Shown: positions 55,023-63,681 of the stretch, one piece after another
How positions within the stretch are numbered: position 1 is the stretch's first letter
Layout: the number at the start of each line of letters is the position of its first letter
Assembly: GCA_021324365.1 (NCBI GenBank)
Contig: JAJPJE010000042.1
Coordinates: 84,919 to 148,918 of the forward strand
DNA from: Terriglobia bacterium
GTDB lineage: Bacteria > Acidobacteriota > Terriglobia > Terriglobales > Acidobacteriaceae
DNA length: 64,000 nucleotides
Direction of reading: 5' to 3'
Program-made: the position numbers and the translations under genes
Notes under the pieces: generated by a model
What the model saw: only the letters and a program-made list of their open reading frames with translations
What the model was told of the DNA's origin: nothing
Databases searched by the model: none

Positions 55023-55694
55023 GTGATCTACCGTCTGAAGTTCTTCATCGCCTCTGTTGCTTTCCTCCTGGGATTATCCCTTGCAGCTTTCGGCGGACAC
55101 GCCAAACAGACTTCGAATGTTGAGCTGCATCTGGCCGATCCGCACGCGGCAAGACTTTATTCCCAATCCGTCTTCATGCACGGGTACATCCATGGGTATG
55201 AAGAGGGATTCCACAACGCTGATGTGGATATTCAAATGGCGCATGGTTTTCGCGATGTAAGCACGCTGGACGCATATAAGAAGGTCGCGGGATATCGCTC
55301 TTCTTTTGGCGATAAGCAGATCTTTGAAGCCGGCTATCGGCACGGTTTCCGCGTGGGGTATACCGACTGCATATCTGGGCGTAATTTTCGCGCTATCCAG
55401 TTACTTCGTGCCGCTGCTTTGGGCCTAAGTTTGACCTCTCTGTCGCCTGCAGCACGATTATCCTTCGATTTGGGTGTACAGGAAGGCTACATCGCCGGAG
55501 AAAACGAGGGACTTCATGATGGCAGAGCTTCGTTGGGTTCTCGAAACATGGTCCCGGGCTGCACCCCTCTGGATCAAAACCACAATCAATCCAGAGATGC
55601 TAATTACTGCAACGGCTTCCGACGGGCATTTCTGGTTGGTTATTCCGACGGATATACGAACCAACAGGATAATCCGCACCTAGCCGTGAAATAG
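55023..55694 (+). CDS. Secreted protein with repeated Gly-Tyr motifs
   Basis: A GTG at 55023 with GGAG 8 nt upstream gives 223 residues and a signal peptide (MIYRLKFFIASVAFLLGLSLAAFGGHA); the upstream GTG at 54945 would add 26 residues. The mature part repeats a motif like G-Y-x2-G-x3-G-x2-D at least four times (GYIHGYEEGFHNAD, GYRHGFRVGYTD, GYIAGENEGLHDG, FRRAFLVGYSDGY). Such repeats suggest a small repeated fold or a structural protein of the cell envelope. Two Cys near the end could form a disulfide. The family is not recognised. Confidence 0.75.
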   Translation: MIYRLKFFIASVAFLLGLSLAAFGGHAKQTSNVELHLADPHAARLYSQSVFMHGYIHGYEEGFHNADVDIQMAHGFRDVSTLDAYKKVAGYRSSFGDKQIFEAGYRHGFRVGYTDCISGRNFRAIQLLRAAALGLSLTSLSPAARLSFDLGVQEGYIAGENEGLHDGRASLGSRNMVPGCTPLDQNHNQSRDANYCNGFRRAFLVGYSDGYTNQQDNPHLAVK

Positions 55695-55866
55695 CCGTAT
55701 TTCACCCGGTTTTATCCGCTATTTTCGCTTCATTTCAGCCGCCTTACCGTTCCCGTATCGAGTAGTACGTGTCCTTTAGTTCATTGACCTAAGGGATTCT
55801 CCGCTTTGCGTGCAGCTCAATTGACGTTATGCTAACGCCCGAACCCGTGAATTAAGGGAATCCCCA

Positions 55867-56544
55867 ATGAAGGCTGCTGGCGCACATATGAAAGCTGCTG
55901 CCGCTCGTAAACCCAAGATTCAGATTGCGGTTGTAGAAACCGATCCGCTGCGCATGATTGGCCTGCGCGCGCTTTTCGATACCGAATCGGATTTCGAACT
56001 TTCCGCCACAACCCTGGCTCAACTCTCCACTGAGAGTAATGTCGATATCGTTCTGCTGGGAAATCAGTCAGGACAAAACCTCTATGACACCATGGCGGGC
56101 CTGAAGGCCGCGCGTCCGGATCTGCGGATCATAGTTACCGGAACCGGCGCCGACGACGAAATGATCCTGAAGGCGCTCGCCGGCGGAGCCAAGGGTTACG
56201 TCGATGAGGGTGCCAGCCCTGAAGAATTCGTGCAGGCCATCCGTATCGTGCAGCAGGGCTCCGTTTGGGCGCCTCGCCGCGTGTTGTCGATGTTCATCGA
56301 GCGCGTCACCTCCTCGCCGGGACGCATCTTCCCGGCGGGCCGCGTAACCTTCACTGATCGCGAAAAGCAAGTTCTGGAACTCCTGGTCGCCGGCCGCTCG
56401 AATAAAGAGATTGGCAGTGCGCTGGGCATTGAAGAGCGCACCGTGAAGGCGCACGTTGCGAAGCTCATGCGCAAAGTCGGCGTGCAGAACCGCATCGCGC
56501 TTTCGGTTCATGCAATTACGCATTCGCTCGTGAGTTCTAAATAG
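55867..56544 (+). CDS. LuxR-type response regulator with degenerate receiver
   Basis: A 225-residue protein. Residues about 17-130 resemble a receiver domain: acidic VVETDP at the pocket, VDIVLLG at the end of strand 3, a Thr in IIVTGTG and Lys in AKGYVDE. The phospho-acceptor Asp position is Gly65 (LLGNQ instead of LLD), so phosphorylation is unlikely. Residues about 155-215 are a LuxR helix-turn-helix (FTDREKQVLELLVAGRSNKEI). It probably responds without a kinase or to another signal. A second ATG at 55888 could also start it. No histidine kinase is next to it. Confidence 0.88.
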   Translation: MKAAGAHMKAAAARKPKIQIAVVETDPLRMIGLRALFDTESDFELSATTLAQLSTESNVDIVLLGNQSGQNLYDTMAGLKAARPDLRIIVTGTGADDEMILKALAGGAKGYVDEGASPEEFVQAIRIVQQGSVWAPRRVLSMFIERVTSSPGRIFPAGRVTFTDREKQVLELLVAGRSNKEIGSALGIEERTVKAHVAKLMRKVGVQNRIALSVHAITHSLVSSK

Positions 56545-56633
56545 AAGTTACTTTTGGCCAGTAACCGCTGTAACTTGTCGGCAAAACGGTTTAGGCCGAT
56601 ACTCTCTTCACCTACCACAGAACCTGGGAGACG

Positions 56634-56683
56634 GGGGCTAAGGCTGATACGAGGGTCATCTGCTTTAGCCCCTCATTATTTTC
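56634..56683 (+). terminator. Intrinsic-like terminator after the LuxR gene
   Basis: GGGGCTAA and TTAGCCCC pair across about 23 nt, followed by TCATTATTTTC. It is on the right strand after the response-regulator gene, with a moderately U-rich tail. Confidence 0.5.
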
Positions 56684-56793
56684 GGGTAACCAACTCGTTA
56701 CCCCGTTCGCAATCCTGAGCTCGCCTGCGATACCATCCAACTATTCACACTGCGGCGTTCGACACGGCGCAGGAGTCTTCCAAAAGGTGATCC

Positions 56794-57486
56794 ATGAAGA
56801 AGTTGGTGCTGTTACTGGCAATTGCAATGATTCCAGCCGCCGTTTGGGCGCAAGGCGACCGAGCCAATACCATTGAGCGTGTTCAAGCAGCAGGAACGGT
56901 AATCGACGAGATTATGAACGCGCCCGATTCGCGCATTCCTGACGACATTTTCGATTCTGCAAAGTGTATTGCCGTGGTGCCTTCCATGTTGCGAGGGGCT
57001 TTCGTCTTCGGCGCTCAGTATGGTAAAGGCGTGGCCAGTTGCCGTACGGATAAGGGCTGGAGCGCCCCGGCATTCTTCCGAGTTACCGGCGGAAGCTTCG
57101 GGTTCCAGATCGGTGGGCAAGCGGTCGATCTGATCATGGTTGTCATGAACGATGCCGGCATGCAGAACCTGCTATCCAGCAAGTTCAAGATCGGCGCGGA
57201 TGCCTCCGCCGCAGCAGGACCGGTGGGCAGACAGGCCTCGGGTTCTACGGACTGGAAAATGCGCGCCCAGATTCTGACCTATTCTCGCGCTCGCGGAGTA
57301 TTTGCCGGCGTCAGCCTCGATGGCGCCGTTGTGACCCAGGGCAAAGACGACACCCGCGCCTTCTACGGACGCATGGTTCCGTTCAAAACGCTCCTGACCG
57401 GCGAACTGCCAGTTCCGCAGGATGCACAACCGTTCGTCGGCTCGCTGAGCAAGCACATCCTCTCGGCTTCCGCAGCGAAGAAATAG
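56794..57486 (+). CDS. SYLF domain lipid-binding protein (Ysc84 type), secreted
   Basis: A 230-residue protein with a signal peptide (MKKLVLLLAIAMIPAAVWAQ). The remaining sequence follows the SYLF pattern: IDEIMNAPDSRIPDDIFDSAKCIAVVPS, GAFVFGAQYGKGVASCR, FFRVTGGSFGFQIGGQAVDLIMVVM and AQILTYSRARGVFAGVSLDGAVV. SYLF proteins bind phosphoinositide or phospholipid membranes; bacterial members are poorly characterised. It lies in the periplasm or at the envelope. A clear terminator follows, so it is a single-gene unit. Confidence 0.92.
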   Translation: MKKLVLLLAIAMIPAAVWAQGDRANTIERVQAAGTVIDEIMNAPDSRIPDDIFDSAKCIAVVPSMLRGAFVFGAQYGKGVASCRTDKGWSAPAFFRVTGGSFGFQIGGQAVDLIMVVMNDAGMQNLLSSKFKIGADASAAAGPVGRQASGSTDWKMRAQILTYSRARGVFAGVSLDGAVVTQGKDDTRAFYGRMVPFKTLLTGELPVPQDAQPFVGSLSKHILSASAAKK

Positions 57487-57565
57487 TTTGATTTGGAGGG
57501 CGTGGGTTTAGCCGCGCCGTACCGGTCTGAAATTTAATGAGGCTTTAGCCTGTGAGGCGAAACAG

Positions 57566-57593
57566 CCGGACCTGCGGGTCCGGTTTTTCTTGT
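57566..57593 (+). terminator. Rho-independent terminator after the SYLF gene
   Basis: CCGGACC and GGTCCGG form a 7-bp GC-rich stem with loop TGCG, followed by TTTTTCTTGT. It is a classic intrinsic terminator on the + strand. The rest of spacer 57487-57786 holds a hairpin repeat element and a heptamer array, but no gene. Confidence 0.85.
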
Positions 57594-57645
57594 AGCGCCG
57601 CAGTCTCGCCGGCTGTTGAGTGGACTCCTCGCCCGCGCAGGCAAC

Positions 57646-57703
57646 TGTCATTTCGAGCGAGGAGCGCGACACAGAACGCGCTCCGGGTCGAGAGACCTTG
57701 CGT
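57646..57703. repeat. TGTCATTYCGA-hairpin element, copy 1
   Basis: TGTCATTTCGA is followed by a perfect 8-bp hairpin (GGAGCGCG and CGCGCTCC, 57661-57684, 8-nt loop) and then GTCGAGAGACCTTGCG. A second member with the same order is at 59847-59907. From memory, such words are frequent in acidobacterial spacers. Confidence 0.55.
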
Positions 57704-57758
57704 TTCACAAAACGTCACGCAACTTGCATGAAATCGCAGCTTTTTTAGCCAGCGGCCA

Positions 57759-57786
57759 CCGACTACCGACCACCGACTAACGACCA
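57759..57786. repeat. Four heptamers CCGACTA/CCGACCA abutting the uvrB stop
   Basis: CCGACTA, CCGACCA, CCGACTA and ACGACCA occupy 57759-57786 without gaps; the minus-strand uvrB stop codon follows at 57787-57789. Confidence 0.75.
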
Positions 57787-59775
57787 CTACGTAAACAGAA
57801 ATTCTTTCGTCCGCAGCTCTTTGATCGCATCCCGCAGCTTCGCCGCCTGCTCGAACTCGAAGCGCTTCGCGGCTTCGCGCATGTCGGTTTCGAGCTTCGC
57901 TATGTAGTTGTCGACGTCCAACTGTGATTTGAATTCGGGAATCTCATCTGCCTGTTCCGCCAAGTCCGCATAGTCGGCGCCGACGATCTGCGCAAGCGAC
58001 ATATCCACCGACCGAATGATCGATTGTGGCGTGATTCCATTCTCTTCGTTGTAGGCCTGCTGGATGGCGCGACGACGATCGGTTTCGCTGATCGCCTTGT
58101 TCATCGAATCGGTCATGTTGTCGGCGTAAAGAATAGCGCGGCCATTCAGGTTGCGAGCGCAACGTCCGATCGTCTGAATCAGTGATCCGGAAGAGCGCAG
58201 GAAGCCTTCTTTGTCCGCATCAAGAATAGCCACCAACGAGACTTCCGGCAGGTCCAAACCTTCGCGCAATAAATTGATGCCGATGAGCACGTCGAACTCG
58301 CCTTTACGCAGGTCGCGCAGAATTTTTACCCGTTCGAGCGTATCGATCTCGGAGTGCATGTAGCGGCAGCGCACGCCGACTTCGCTGTAGTACTCGGCCA
58401 GGTCCTCGGCCATTCGCTTTGTGAGGGTCGTGACCAGCACGCGCTCGCCGATTTTGGCGCGCTCGCGAATCTCGTGGAGCAAGTCGTCGATCTGGCCCTT
58501 CACCGGACGAATTTCAACCGGCGGATCGATCAGCCCTGTCGGACGAATGATCTGCTCGACCACAACGCCTGCCGACTTGGTCAGCTCATAAGGACCGGGC
58601 GTTGCGGAAACATAGATAGCCTGATTCACGCGATGTTCGAACTCTTCGAACGTCAGCGGACGATTATCGAGTGCCGAGGGCAGACGGAATCCGTATTCGA
58701 TGAGCGTGCTCTTGCGTGAGCGGTCGCCGTGCCACATGCCATGAATCTGCGGGACGGTCTGGTGCGACTCGTCAATGAAGAGCAGGTAGTCGCGAGGAAC
58801 GTAATCGAGCAATGTCGGTGGCGGTTCTCCTGGCAGACGTCCAGTAAAGTGACGCGAATAGTTTTCGATGCCATGGCAATAGCCCATGGATTTGATCATT
58901 TCGAGATCGAATCGAGTGCGCTGGTGAATGCGTTGCGACTCAACCAGCCGGCCCTGCTTTTGCAGTTCGTCTTCCCACCAGGCAAGCTCCTGGAGAATCG
59001 AGTCAACCGCGGAGTTCCTCGTCTCCGGCTTCATCACATAGTGCGACTTCGGATAAATTGGCAGCCGAGCATACCGTTGCTTCACAGTGCCGAAAAGGGG
59101 ATCGATCTGCGAAAGCGATTCGATCTGGTCTCCCCACAGCTCGATTCGAAACGCAAAATCATCGTAGGGCGGGTAGATTTCGATGACATCACCGCGGACC
59201 CGGAACGTCCCGCGTCGCAGGTCGCCGTCGCTGCGCTCGTAAAGAATTTCCACGAGTTTTCGGAGAATATCTTCGCGCTTGATGTGCTGGCCCTTCTCCA
59301 GGAACAGCAACATGCCGTAATACGCTTCCGGCGATCCCAATCCGTATATACAACTCACGCTGGCAACGATGATGCAATCACGCCGCTCGAATAGCGACCG
59401 CGTTGCCGACAGGCGAAGCTTGTCGAGTTCGTCATTGATCGTCGCTTCTTTTTCGATATAGACGTCCCCAGCCGGAATGTAGGCTTCCGGCTGGTAGTAG
59501 TCATAATAAGAGACGAAATATTCGACGGCGTTCTGCGGAAAGAACTGCTTGAACTCGTGATAAAGCTGGGCCGCCAGCGTCTTGTTATGAGCCAGGATCA
59601 GCGCCGGCCGGTTCACCTGCTCGATGATCTTCGCCATCGTAAATGTCTTGCCCGAGCCGGTCACGCCCAGCAGCACCTGGTGCTTTTCACCTTCATCAAT
59701 ACCTCGCGTCAACGACGAGATAGCCGTACCCTGATCTCCGCGAGGTGAGTAGTCGGAATGGAGTTTGAAATCCAT
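57787..59775 (-). CDS. uvrB: UvrABC system protein B (excision repair helicase subunit)
   Basis: A 662-residue UvrB. Walker [12 protein letters not shown] is near residue 38, the beta-hairpin segment [12 protein letters not shown] near residue 92 that clamps the DNA strand, and the helicase motif [13 protein letters not shown] ([16 protein letters not shown]) near 545. The C-terminal UVR domain ([17 protein letters not shown]) binds UvrC. UvrB verifies damage during nucleotide excision repair. It stands alone, flanked on both sides by heptamer arrays and a TGTCATT-hairpin element. Confidence 0.97.
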   Translation of the reverse strand: MDFKLHSDYSPRGDQGTAISSLTRGIDEGEKHQVLLGVTGSGKTFTMAKIIEQVNRPALILAHNKTLAAQLYHEFKQFFPQNAVEYFVSYYDYYQPEAYIPAGDVYIEKEATINDELDKLRLSATRSLFERRDCIIVASVSCIYGLGSPEAYYGMLLFLEKGQHIKREDILRKLVEILYERSDGDLRRGTFRVRGDVIEIYPPYDDFAFRIELWGDQIESLSQIDPLFGTVKQRYARLPIYPKSHYVMKPETRNSAVDSILQELAWWEDELQKQGRLVESQRIHQRTRFDLEMIKSMGYCHGIENYSRHFTGRLPGEPPPTLLDYVPRDYLLFIDESHQTVPQIHGMWHGDRSRKSTLIEYGFRLPSALDNRPLTFEEFEHRVNQAIYVSATPGPYELTKSAGVVVEQIIRPTGLIDPPVEIRPVKGQIDDLLHEIRERAKIGERVLVTTLTKRMAEDLAEYYSEVGVRCRYMHSEIDTLERVKILRDLRKGEFDVLIGINLLREGLDLPEVSLVAILDADKEGFLRSSGSLIQTIGRCARNLNGRAILYADNMTDSMNKAISETDRRRAIQQAYNEENGITPQSIIRSVDMSLAQIVGADYADLAEQADEIPEFKSQLDVDNYIAKLETDMREAAKRFEFEQAAKLRDAIKELRTKEFLFT

Positions 59776-59785
59776 AAAGAAGCTT

Positions 59786-59813
59786 TTAGCAATTAGCCGT
59801 TAGCACTTAGCAA
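59786..59813. repeat. Four heptamers TTAGCNN just upstream of uvrB
   Basis: TTAGCAA, TTAGCCG, TTAGCAC and TTAGCAA run without gaps at 59786-59813, starting 11 nt upstream of the uvrB start. No promoter is obvious in it. Confidence 0.75.
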
Positions 59814-59846
59814 GACCAACGCTTTTTAGCGCCGCGCAACAACCTT

Positions 59847-59907
59847 TCTTGCTGTCATTCCGATCTTGCTGTCATTCCGAAAGGACTTTAGTCCTTGAGG
59901 AATCCCT
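59847..59907. repeat. 17-bp tandem duplication plus TGTCATTYCGA-hairpin element, copy 2
   Basis: TCTTGCTGTCATTCCGA occurs twice in a row (59847-59863 and 59864-59880), followed by the hairpin AAGGACTTTAGTCCTT (59881-59896) and GAGGAATCCCT. The rest of spacer 59908-60191 has no gene that I can support. Confidence 0.65.
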
Positions 59908-60191
59908 ATTCTTCCAAAATCCGCTTTTTCCCAGGCCTCTTTAGCCGCTGAGGAAATTGGAGACGATCTGCGAGTCCATTCATCACGAGATAGTCTCTTA
60001 ATCCTCGGGAACGACGTCCGATTCGCAACTTTCCGCCGCCTTACAGAAACGAATTCCACCCTCTGGGCATCTCTCGATTATAGCGCGGCTGGAATGCGCA
60101 ACGCCTCGCGCCAAGTCGCAACACTCATAGAAAATTAATCGTTGTCCGGATCGGTGACGCCCAGATTAGACTACAAGAGCGGGGAGGATTT

Positions 60192-61679
60192 GTGAGTACG
60201 CAGACTTCATCGATAATCTTGCCATCCGTAGTGAAAGACGGAAAGCCGCTCGGCGATTGCGTCGAGGTTCCCAAGTTCCAGTCGAACCACACAAATGCGG
60301 CGGATGCGTTCGTGTTCTTCGGTGCTACCGGCGATCTCGCCTACAAGAAGATATTTCCCGCGCTCCAAAAGATGACGCAAAAGGGATATCTGAATGTTCC
60401 CATCATCGGAGTTGCGAAGGCCGGATGGACGCTCGATCAGCTTCGTGAGCGTGCCCGCGACAGCGTGAGCCATCACGGCGGCGGAGTCATTGAGCCCGCA
60501 TTCGATGAACTGATAAAGAACCTGCGCTACATTGATGGTGACTACAGCGATCCCAACACCTTCAAGCAGTTGGGCCAGCAGCTTGGTGGCGCCAAAGCTC
60601 CCGCGCACTATCTCGCGATTCCTCCCAGTATGTTTGAGACCGTCGTGCGTGGGCTTGCCCAGTCCGGATGCGCCGAGAATGCACGCGTGATCATTGAGAA
60701 GCCCTTCGGACGCGATCTCGCATCTGCCATCGAGCTGAATCATACGCTGCACACGGCTTTCCCCGAGTCTCACATCTTCCGCATCGATCACTACCTCGGC
60801 AAAGATGCCGTAGAGAACCTGCTCTTCTTCCGCTTCGCGAATGCGTTCCTGGAGCCCATCTGGAATCGCAATTACATCCTGAGTGTGCAGATCAACATGG
60901 CCGAAGCTTTTGGCGTCCAGGGTCGCGGCAAGTTTTATGAGGAAGCCGGCGCGATTCGCGACGTTGTGCAGAACCATCTCCTGCAGGTGGTCGCCTTCAT
61001 CGCCATGGAGCCGCCGACGCGCATGTACGTCGATTCGCTGCGCGACGAGCAGGTTAAGGTATTTCGTGAAATCCCGCCCATCGATCCTAAGAATCTCGTT
61101 CGAGGTCAATTCCGTGGATACCGGAGCGAACCTGGCGTTGCTCCCGATTCACAGGTCGAGACCTTTGCTGCCCTGAAGCTGCATGTCGATAGCTGGCGCT
61201 GGGCCGATGTGCCATTCCTGATTCGCGCCGGTAAAAATCTGCCAGTCACCGCGACTGAGGTTCTGGTAAAGCTCCGCCGGCCACCGCTCGCGAAACTGAA
61301 GCTGGAGAAGAACAACTACTTCCGCTTCCGCCTTGGTCCCGATTTGTCACTAAGCCTCGGTGCGCGGATCAAATGCCCGGGTGGTAACATGTCAAGCCTC
61401 AGCGCAACGCAAGGTGTCGAACTGACCGCCGTCAACGAAAAGACGAGCGATGAGGATGAAGCCTACGAACGTCTGCTGACTGACGCCATGCATGGTGATC
61501 AGCTGTTGTTCGTCCGGCAGGACGCGGTCGAAGCAGCGTGGGCGATCGTGGAACCGATTCTCGGTGATGTGACGCCAATCCACATGTACGAACCGGGCAC
61601 TTGGGGACCTGCTCAGGCTGACCTGCTGGCGAATCATTTAGGCGGTTGGAACAATCCGGAACCGGCGCATACGACATAG
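60192..61679 (+). CDS. zwf: Glucose-6-phosphate 1-dehydrogenase
   Basis: A GTG start at 60192, with GGGGAGG upstream, gives 495 residues. The NADP-binding [14 protein letters not shown] lies near residue 42, IEKPFGRDL near residue 175, and the substrate/catalytic RIDHYLGKD near residue 197. It oxidises glucose 6-phosphate to the lactone with NADP reduction, the entry to the pentose phosphate pathway. It is followed by a LacI-type regulator, but no phosphogluconate genes are near. Confidence 0.97.
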   Translation: MSTQTSSIILPSVVKDGKPLGDCVEVPKFQSNHTNAADAFVFFGATGDLAYKKIFPALQKMTQKGYLNVPIIGVAKAGWTLDQLRERARDSVSHHGGGVIEPAFDELIKNLRYIDGDYSDPNTFKQLGQQLGGAKAPAHYLAIPPSMFETVVRGLAQSGCAENARVIIEKPFGRDLASAIELNHTLHTAFPESHIFRIDHYLGKDAVENLLFFRFANAFLEPIWNRNYILSVQINMAEAFGVQGRGKFYEEAGAIRDVVQNHLLQVVAFIAMEPPTRMYVDSLRDEQVKVFREIPPIDPKNLVRGQFRGYRSEPGVAPDSQVETFAALKLHVDSWRWADVPFLIRAGKNLPVTATEVLVKLRRPPLAKLKLEKNNYFRFRLGPDLSLSLGARIKCPGGNMSSLSATQGVELTAVNEKTSDEDEAYERLLTDAMHGDQLLFVRQDAVEAAWAIVEPILGDVTPIHMYEPGTWGPAQADLLANHLGGWNNPEPAHTT

Positions 61680-61847
61680 CTCGGTCTTTTCTCGGAGCTG
61701 ACATCTCGGACGGCAGCAGGAGCAATTGCAATACTCGTTGGCTAACGGAGTATCGGAGCAGAGCGTACCAACCTAGACCAGTGCCCGCAGTAGGACCTCC
61801 GAAGCCCCCAGAATCGCAGTGCTTCGCTCAGCGATTTACACCGTTAC

Positions 61848-61876
61848 TTATGAAAATCGTAGCTGCTTGATAGAAT
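61848..61876 (+). promoter_or_regulatory. Candidate promoter of the LacI-type regulator gene
   Basis: TTATGA (61848-61853) and TAGAAT (61871-61876) are 17 nt apart, about 40 nt before the start at 61914. The -35 box is poor; the -10 box is good. Confidence 0.45.
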
Positions 61877-61889
61877 CGCATCTGCGATT
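61874..61889. promoter_or_regulatory. 16-bp palindrome overlapping the LacI promoter (candidate operator)
   Basis: AATCGCA and TGCGATT flank a central TC. The site overlaps the -10 box of the gene's own candidate promoter, as expected for LacI-family autorepression. Related half sites AATCGC (61812-61817) and GCGATT (61831-61836) lie about 50 nt upstream. Confidence 0.5.
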
Positions 61890-61913
61890 TACGCGGTGGT
61901 TCCGTATGTGCCT

Positions 61914-62930
61914 ATGAACATCAAGGAGATCGCCAAGCGGGCACGCGTTTCCATTGCCACCGTTTCGCGCACCATCAATGCGCCCCACCGAGTTCGTCCC
62001 GAGACCGCCAGGCGCGTCAGAAAAATTCTGGAAGAACTCGACTATTATCCCAATCTGACGGCACGGGCGCTGGTTACCGGTCGCACCAACTTGATCGGGT
62101 TGGTTGTGCCGAGCCTGGTGCATTCCTTTTTTGCTGAAATTTCACAATCGTTGTCGCGTGTTCTCCGCGAGAGCGGGTACAGCCTTCTGATCGGCTCGTC
62201 CGATGAGGACCCGGAAATCGAGCGGAAGACCCTGACCCATCTTTTGTCGCGAGGCGTGGATGCGTTGGTGATTGCGACTGTGCAGCAGACTAAGGAAATC
62301 TTTCCCAAGTCGGTGAAGCCGCGCGTTCCTTACGTGCTGGTGGACCGCAGCCTAAACGGCCTGGCAGCGAATTTCGTTGGTGTTGACGACGAAAATGTCG
62401 GTTTTATCGCAACCGAGCACCTGATCGAAGTTGGCTGCACTCGCATTGCTCACATTGGTGGCCTGCAGATCAGCACGGCTAGTGGACGCCTCGAAGGGTA
62501 TAAACATGCGCTCAAGAAGCATCATCTCCCGATCGATCCGGACCACATCGTGATCGCAAACCGCATGGATGAATCAGCCGATTCCGCGGGTTACTATGCG
62601 GCAAGGCAACTGCTCGGGTTGAAGATACCTCCTGATGCGATATTTTGTTACAACGATCCCGTGGCCATCGGCGCGATGCGGGCGATCCTCGAAAACGGCA
62701 TGCGCATTCCGGAGGACGTCGCTCTGATCGGCAGCGGCAACCTGCACCTGGACACAGCCTTGCGCGTGCCTTTGAGTACCGTCGATCAGCAGAGCGACAG
62801 AATCGGAGAATGCACGGCAAATCTTGTAATGGACTTGATCCGAGAGGAGAGGCCGAAGCAGCCCAAAAAGATTTTGCTCATGCCCAGAGTTGTCGGGCGC
62901 GATTCGAGCAACCGTTCGCAAAAAAACTAG
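61914..62930 (+). CDS. LacI family transcriptional regulator
   Basis: The ATG at 61914 (MNIKEIAKRARVSIATVSRTIN) gives 338 residues; a GTG 18 nt earlier adds six residues. The first 60 residues are a LacI helix-turn-helix with a hinge helix, then the periplasmic-binding-like effector domain (NLIGLVVPSLVHSFFAEI) and a terminal YNDPVAIGAMRAI segment. It should bind a sugar-type effector and repress a nearby target. Likely targets are its own gene or zwf. It converges with the PagL-like gene 10 nt away. Confidence 0.93.
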   Translation: MNIKEIAKRARVSIATVSRTINAPHRVRPETARRVRKILEELDYYPNLTARALVTGRTNLIGLVVPSLVHSFFAEISQSLSRVLRESGYSLLIGSSDEDPEIERKTLTHLLSRGVDALVIATVQQTKEIFPKSVKPRVPYVLVDRSLNGLAANFVGVDDENVGFIATEHLIEVGCTRIAHIGGLQISTASGRLEGYKHALKKHHLPIDPDHIVIANRMDESADSAGYYAARQLLGLKIPPDAIFCYNDPVAIGAMRAILENGMRIPEDVALIGSGNLHLDTALRVPLSTVDQQSDRIGECTANLVMDLIREERPKQPKKILLMPRVVGRDSSNRSQKN

Positions 62931-62940
62931 CTGTCGCGAC

Positions 62941-63681
62941 TCAGTACACATCCGGCCCTGGCGGTTTTCCCAGGCGAACGTTCAGCCCGAACATCGGGCC
63001 GTAAACATTGATTCCGTAATTGATGTATCGCGGCTCGGATAGATACATGTTCGAAACGTGCATATAATTCAGCCCGCCCTCGATCGAATAGCGCGAGTTG
63101 AAATTGAAACGCAATCCGCTTCCCATCATGTAGGTAAAAGTCAGATTTTGCCCTTGCGCGAAGGGCACGCCCAAGGGACCTTTTGCATCGATCTTTCCGA
63201 CACCCATGTGAATGTCGAAATACGGCGCTGCCTTGCCGTGCCCATGTATGAAGTTCCGCCGCATGCCCATGTCGTAAGCGACGTAGTGAGTTTCCGGTCC
63301 TGTCGGAATAGCGGTTACCGCCAGGCTTGCCGTGAGATCAAAGTTGCCGCGCAGAATCCACGGGCCGCTGAAGTGCCCCAATTGCCAGCGCAGAGAAGCG
63401 AGAGTCGGCACCAGCGTGTATTTGCGCGGAACCATGTTGTAGGAGTCGCCAACAAAAACATCGAACACGAACGGAATATTGATCGGCAGCCAGGCCGAGT
63501 TTACCGAAAACTCCAGCTTGTGCCTGTAATAATATTTGTTGTTCGTCGAAGGCCTCGAAGTCTGAACAATCGCAATCGAGGGCTCGGCTGAACTATCCAC
63601 CGCGACCTGCGCGGGTACAGGTAGGGGGCAAGGTACGACAAGAGCGGTGACCGCGAACAACGTGAGAGAACGACGGCTCAT
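62941..63681 (-). CDS. PagL-like acyloxyacyl hydrolase (lipid A 3-O-deacylase family)
   Basis: A 246-residue outer-membrane protein with signal peptide MSRRSLTLFAVTALVVPCPL. Alternating beta strands (KLEFSVNSAWLPI, LNYMHVSNMYLS, INYGINVYGPMFGLNV) fit a small beta-barrel. A His-x-Ser pair in MHVSN near residue 213 matches the HxS of PagL-type enzymes; the acidic partner is not clear. PagL removes an acyl chain from lipid A in the outer membrane. The family call is good, activity less so. Confidence 0.8.
   Translation of the reverse strand: MSRRSLTLFAVTALVVPCPLPVPAQVAVDSSAEPSIAIVQTSRPSTNNKYYYRHKLEFSVNSAWLPINIPFVFDVFVGDSYNMVPRKYTLVPTLASLRWQLGHFSGPWILRGNFDLTASLAVTAIPTGPETHYVAYDMGMRRNFIHGHGKAAPYFDIHMGVGKIDAKGPLGVPFAQGQNLTFTYMMGSGLRFNFNSRYSIEGGLNYMHVSNMYLSEPRYINYGINVYGPMFGLNVRLGKPPGPDVY

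Noticed and set aside
33354..59813. Heptamer arrays as possible CRISPR arrays
   Set aside because: Units are only 7 to 8 bp, run without spacers, and no cas genes are present.
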